Program-made: the position numbers and the translations under genes
Shown here: positions 62,368-64,000 of the stretch, piece after piece
Position numbering within the stretch: the first letter of the stretch is position 1
How the letters are laid out: every line of letters starts with the position of its first letter
Notes under the pieces: generated by a model
The model's input: only the letters and a program-made list of their open reading frames with translations
Told to the model about the DNA's origin: nothing
Databases searched by the model: none
Assembly (NCBI GenBank): GCA_902582345.1
Contig: CACHRU010000003.1
Location: 48,815-112,814, forward strand
From: an uncultured Pelagibacteraceae bacterium
GTDB taxonomy: Bacteria; Pseudomonadota; Alphaproteobacteria; Pelagibacterales; Pelagibacteraceae
Reading direction: 5' to 3'
Length of the DNA: 64,000 nt

Positions 62368-63720
62368 ATGTTTGAAAATTTAACCGGAAAATTAGAAAAA
62401 GTTTTTTCTAAACTAAAACAAGCCCCCTCTTTAACTGAGGAACAGGTAGATAGTGGACTGAAGGAAGTAAGAATAGCTCTCCTTGAGGCAGATGTAGCCT
62501 TGGAAACTGTAAAAGAATTCATTTCAAAAATTAAACCCAAAGCCATCGGTAAAGAAATAATAAAATCAACTACACCTGGTCAAATGATAGTTAAAATTGT
62601 TAACGATGAATTGATTTCTTTACTAGGAAGCGAAACAAAAGATATAAATTTAAAAGCCCAAAGTCCAATTTCAATTTTATTAGTTGGTCTACAAGGATCA
62701 GGTAAAACAACATCAGCTGCTAAATTATCAAAATTTATTAATAAAAAATTTAAGAAAAAAGTAATGCTTGTAAGTTTAGATATTTATAGACCAGCGGCAC
62801 AAGATCAATTAAAAGTTTTAGCAGAGACTAATAAAATTGAGCACCTACCAATTATCAAAAATCAATCACCATTAGATATTTCTAAAAGAGCTTTAAACTC
62901 AGCTACTTTAAGTGGAATAGATGTAATTATATTTGATACTGCAGGCAGAACCCAAGTCGATCTCTCTATGATGAGTGAAATAAAACAGATTAAGAGTTTT
63001 ATAAAACCAACAGAAACAATCCTCGTAGCTGATGCTTTAACAGGACAAGTAGCAGCTAATGTAGCTAATGAATTTAATAAAGCAGTAGACTTATCAAGTG
63101 TAATTCTTACAAGAGTAGACGGTGACAGTAGAGGTGGAGCAGCTCTAAGTATGAAACAAATTACTGGAAAGCCTATAAAATTAATTGGAGTTGGAGAAAA
63201 AATAGATGATCTAGAGCAATTTCATCCTGAAAGAATAGCTAAAAGAATTCTTGGAATGGGTGACATCGTTTCATTAGTTGAGAAAGCCTCACAAGACCTT
63301 GATGAAAAAAAGGTAAAAGAAATGGAAGAGGAACTTAGTCAGGGATTATTTACAATGGAAAACTATCTTTCTCAAATTCGTCAAATGAAAAAAATGGGTG
63401 GCATGGACGGTGTGATGTCGATGCTTCCAGGCGTAAGCAAGCTAAAACAACAAATGAGCGATGCAGCAATAGATGAGAATATTCTTAGTCAAAATGAAGC
63501 TATCATTTTATCAATGACTAAAAAAGAAAGAAAAAATCCAAAAATTATAAGCGGATCAAGAAGAAAAAGAATTTCAAATGGTTCGGGAGTAGATGTGACG
63601 AAGATAAATAAGCTATTAAAACAATTTAAGATGATGTCTGAAATGATGAAAAAGATGTCGAAAGGAAAAAAAATTCCATCTGGAATAATTCCAGATGAAA
63701 TAATGAACCAAATAAAATGA
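62368..63720 (+). CDS. ffh: Signal recognition particle protein Ffh
   Basis: SRP GTPase that binds signal sequences through its M domain and 4.5S RNA. The 450-residue protein begins [16 protein letters not shown] and has N-domain [10 protein letters not shown] motifs [17 protein letters not shown] (about 107-123), [23 protein letters not shown] and [13 protein letters not shown], then the Met-rich M domain (about 325-450) with [17 protein letters not shown] and [17 protein letters not shown] (in parts). It follows the structured leader and is 10 bases from rpsP. Confidence 0.98.
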   Translation: MFENLTGKLEKVFSKLKQAPSLTEEQVDSGLKEVRIALLEADVALETVKEFISKIKPKAIGKEIIKSTTPGQMIVKIVNDELISLLGSETKDINLKAQSPISILLVGLQGSGKTTSAAKLSKFINKKFKKKVMLVSLDIYRPAAQDQLKVLAETNKIEHLPIIKNQSPLDISKRALNSATLSGIDVIIFDTAGRTQVDLSMMSEIKQIKSFIKPTETILVADALTGQVAANVANEFNKAVDLSSVILTRVDGDSRGGAALSMKQITGKPIKLIGVGEKIDDLEQFHPERIAKRILGMGDIVSLVEKASQDLDEKKVKEMEEELSQGLFTMENYLSQIRQMKKMGGMDGVMSMLPGVSKLKQQMSDAAIDENILSQNEAIILSMTKKERKNPKIISGSRRKRISNGSGVDVTKINKLLKQFKMMSEMMKKMSKGKKIPSGIIPDEIMNQIK

Positions 63721-63730
63721 AAGGAATAAT

Positions 63731-64000
63731 ATGTTAAAAATAAGACTATCTATGGGAGGAGTGAGTAAAAGACCAATTTATAAAATTGTTGTTGCAGACA
63801 GCAGATTTCCAAGAGATGGAAGGTTTGTAGAAAAACTCGGGTCTTTCAACCCCTTGCTACCAAAAGAAAAAAAGGAAAGAATTAAAATTGAAACTGAAAG
63901 AGTAAAATATTGGATTAGTAAAGGGGCTAAACCTACTTTAAGAGTATCTAGAATACTTGGTGAAGTAAATTTAATGCCAATACCTAAACCAGGAAATAAT
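63731..64000 (+). CDS. rpsP: Small ribosomal subunit protein bS16 (3' end outside window)
   Basis: 30S ribosomal protein S16. The 90 codons visible start [20 protein letters not shown], the family hallmark, with [21 protein letters not shown] and [18 protein letters not shown]. The frame is open to the window edge. AAGGA lies six bases before the ATG. The order ffh-rpsP is the start of the common ffh-rpsP-rimM-trmD-rplS operon, so the structured leader may control the whole operon. Confidence 0.96.
   Translation, partial: MLKIRLSMGGVSKRPIYKIVVADSRFPRDGRFVEKLGSFNPLLPKEKKERIKIETERVKYWISKGAKPTLRVSRILGEVNLMPIPKPGNN

Overview
The window looks like a single-copy chromosomal stretch from a streamlined marine alphaproteobacterium of the SAR11 clade (Pelagibacterales). 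The evidence is the very AT-rich sequence with Lys/Asn/Ile-rich proteins, almost no intergenic DNA, many 1-11 base overlaps between neighbours, and alphaproteobacterial gene neighbourhoods (ppsR-maf-aroE-coaE-dnaQ facing secB-fxsA-tim44; hemE at the origin; Na+ symporter plus DUF4212 next to acs). I see no insertion sequence, prophage, CRISPR array or rRNA. No gene-free stretch exceeds 300 bases; the longest (13277-13549, 273 bases) is the probable replication origin.

Layout. 1-2077 (+): ftsK 3' part and lolA. 2074-5905 (-): histidine biosynthesis hisB-H-A-F-E, then a HIT protein and an acetyltransferase. 6000-7921 (+): the HslVU protease. 7916-9822: Smr and Tim44-like genes divergent from fxsA-secB. 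9816-13276 (-): dnaQ, coaE, aroE, maf, ppsR. 13277-13549: probable oriC, where gene orientation flips. 13550-17318 (+): hemE, hemH, hemJ, rho. 17315-22701: LON-domain gene, tRNA-Gly(GCC), a pterin dehydratase, purH, a heparinase-like gene, rpe and a small membrane protein. 22780-27717: acetate-type Na+ symporter pair and acs. 27738-33107: EVE protein, tsaD, hemC, hemD, an MscS channel, yggT, folD. 33136-38121: a light/UV-repair island with two different photolyase-family proteins, DUF393, DUF2256, an SDR lacking the catalytic Tyr, and PsiE. 38124-43000: argG, IalB-like, tas, Bax-inhibitor-like, DUF2794, yciB, hspQ. 43061-47291 (+): cytochrome c maturation ccmCDEFGH behind a 14-bp perfect hairpin. 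47343-60458 (+): PagL-like protein, two tandem FMN 2-hydroxyacid oxidases, aminotransferase, D-lactate-type flavoprotein, 2-hydroxyacid dehydrogenase, a DctPQM TRAP transporter, amidase, EamA exporter and hydrolase. 60455-64000: ftsY and dapF divergent from ffh-rpsP, with a GC-rich structured RNA element just before ffh.

How it works together. Haem synthesis (hemE/H/J/C/D) feeds cytochrome c maturation (ccm). FtsY and Ffh form the SRP pathway, and SecB serves export. Acetate uptake and activation are paired. The 48-59 kb cluster reads as import and oxidation of short 2-hydroxy/2-oxo acids of both stereochemistries.

Most unusual signals: (1) the structured element at about 62262-62367 upstream of ffh; (2) the ccmC leader hairpin; (3) all nine convergent gene pairs abut or overlap, six sharing a 4-base nested stop; (4) the repair island, with a photolyase whose flavin domain comes first, another lacking the iron-sulfur cysteine segment, and an SDR without its Tyr; (5) a 38-residue polylysine-like head on Acs; (6) an intrinsic terminator between dctP and dctQ.
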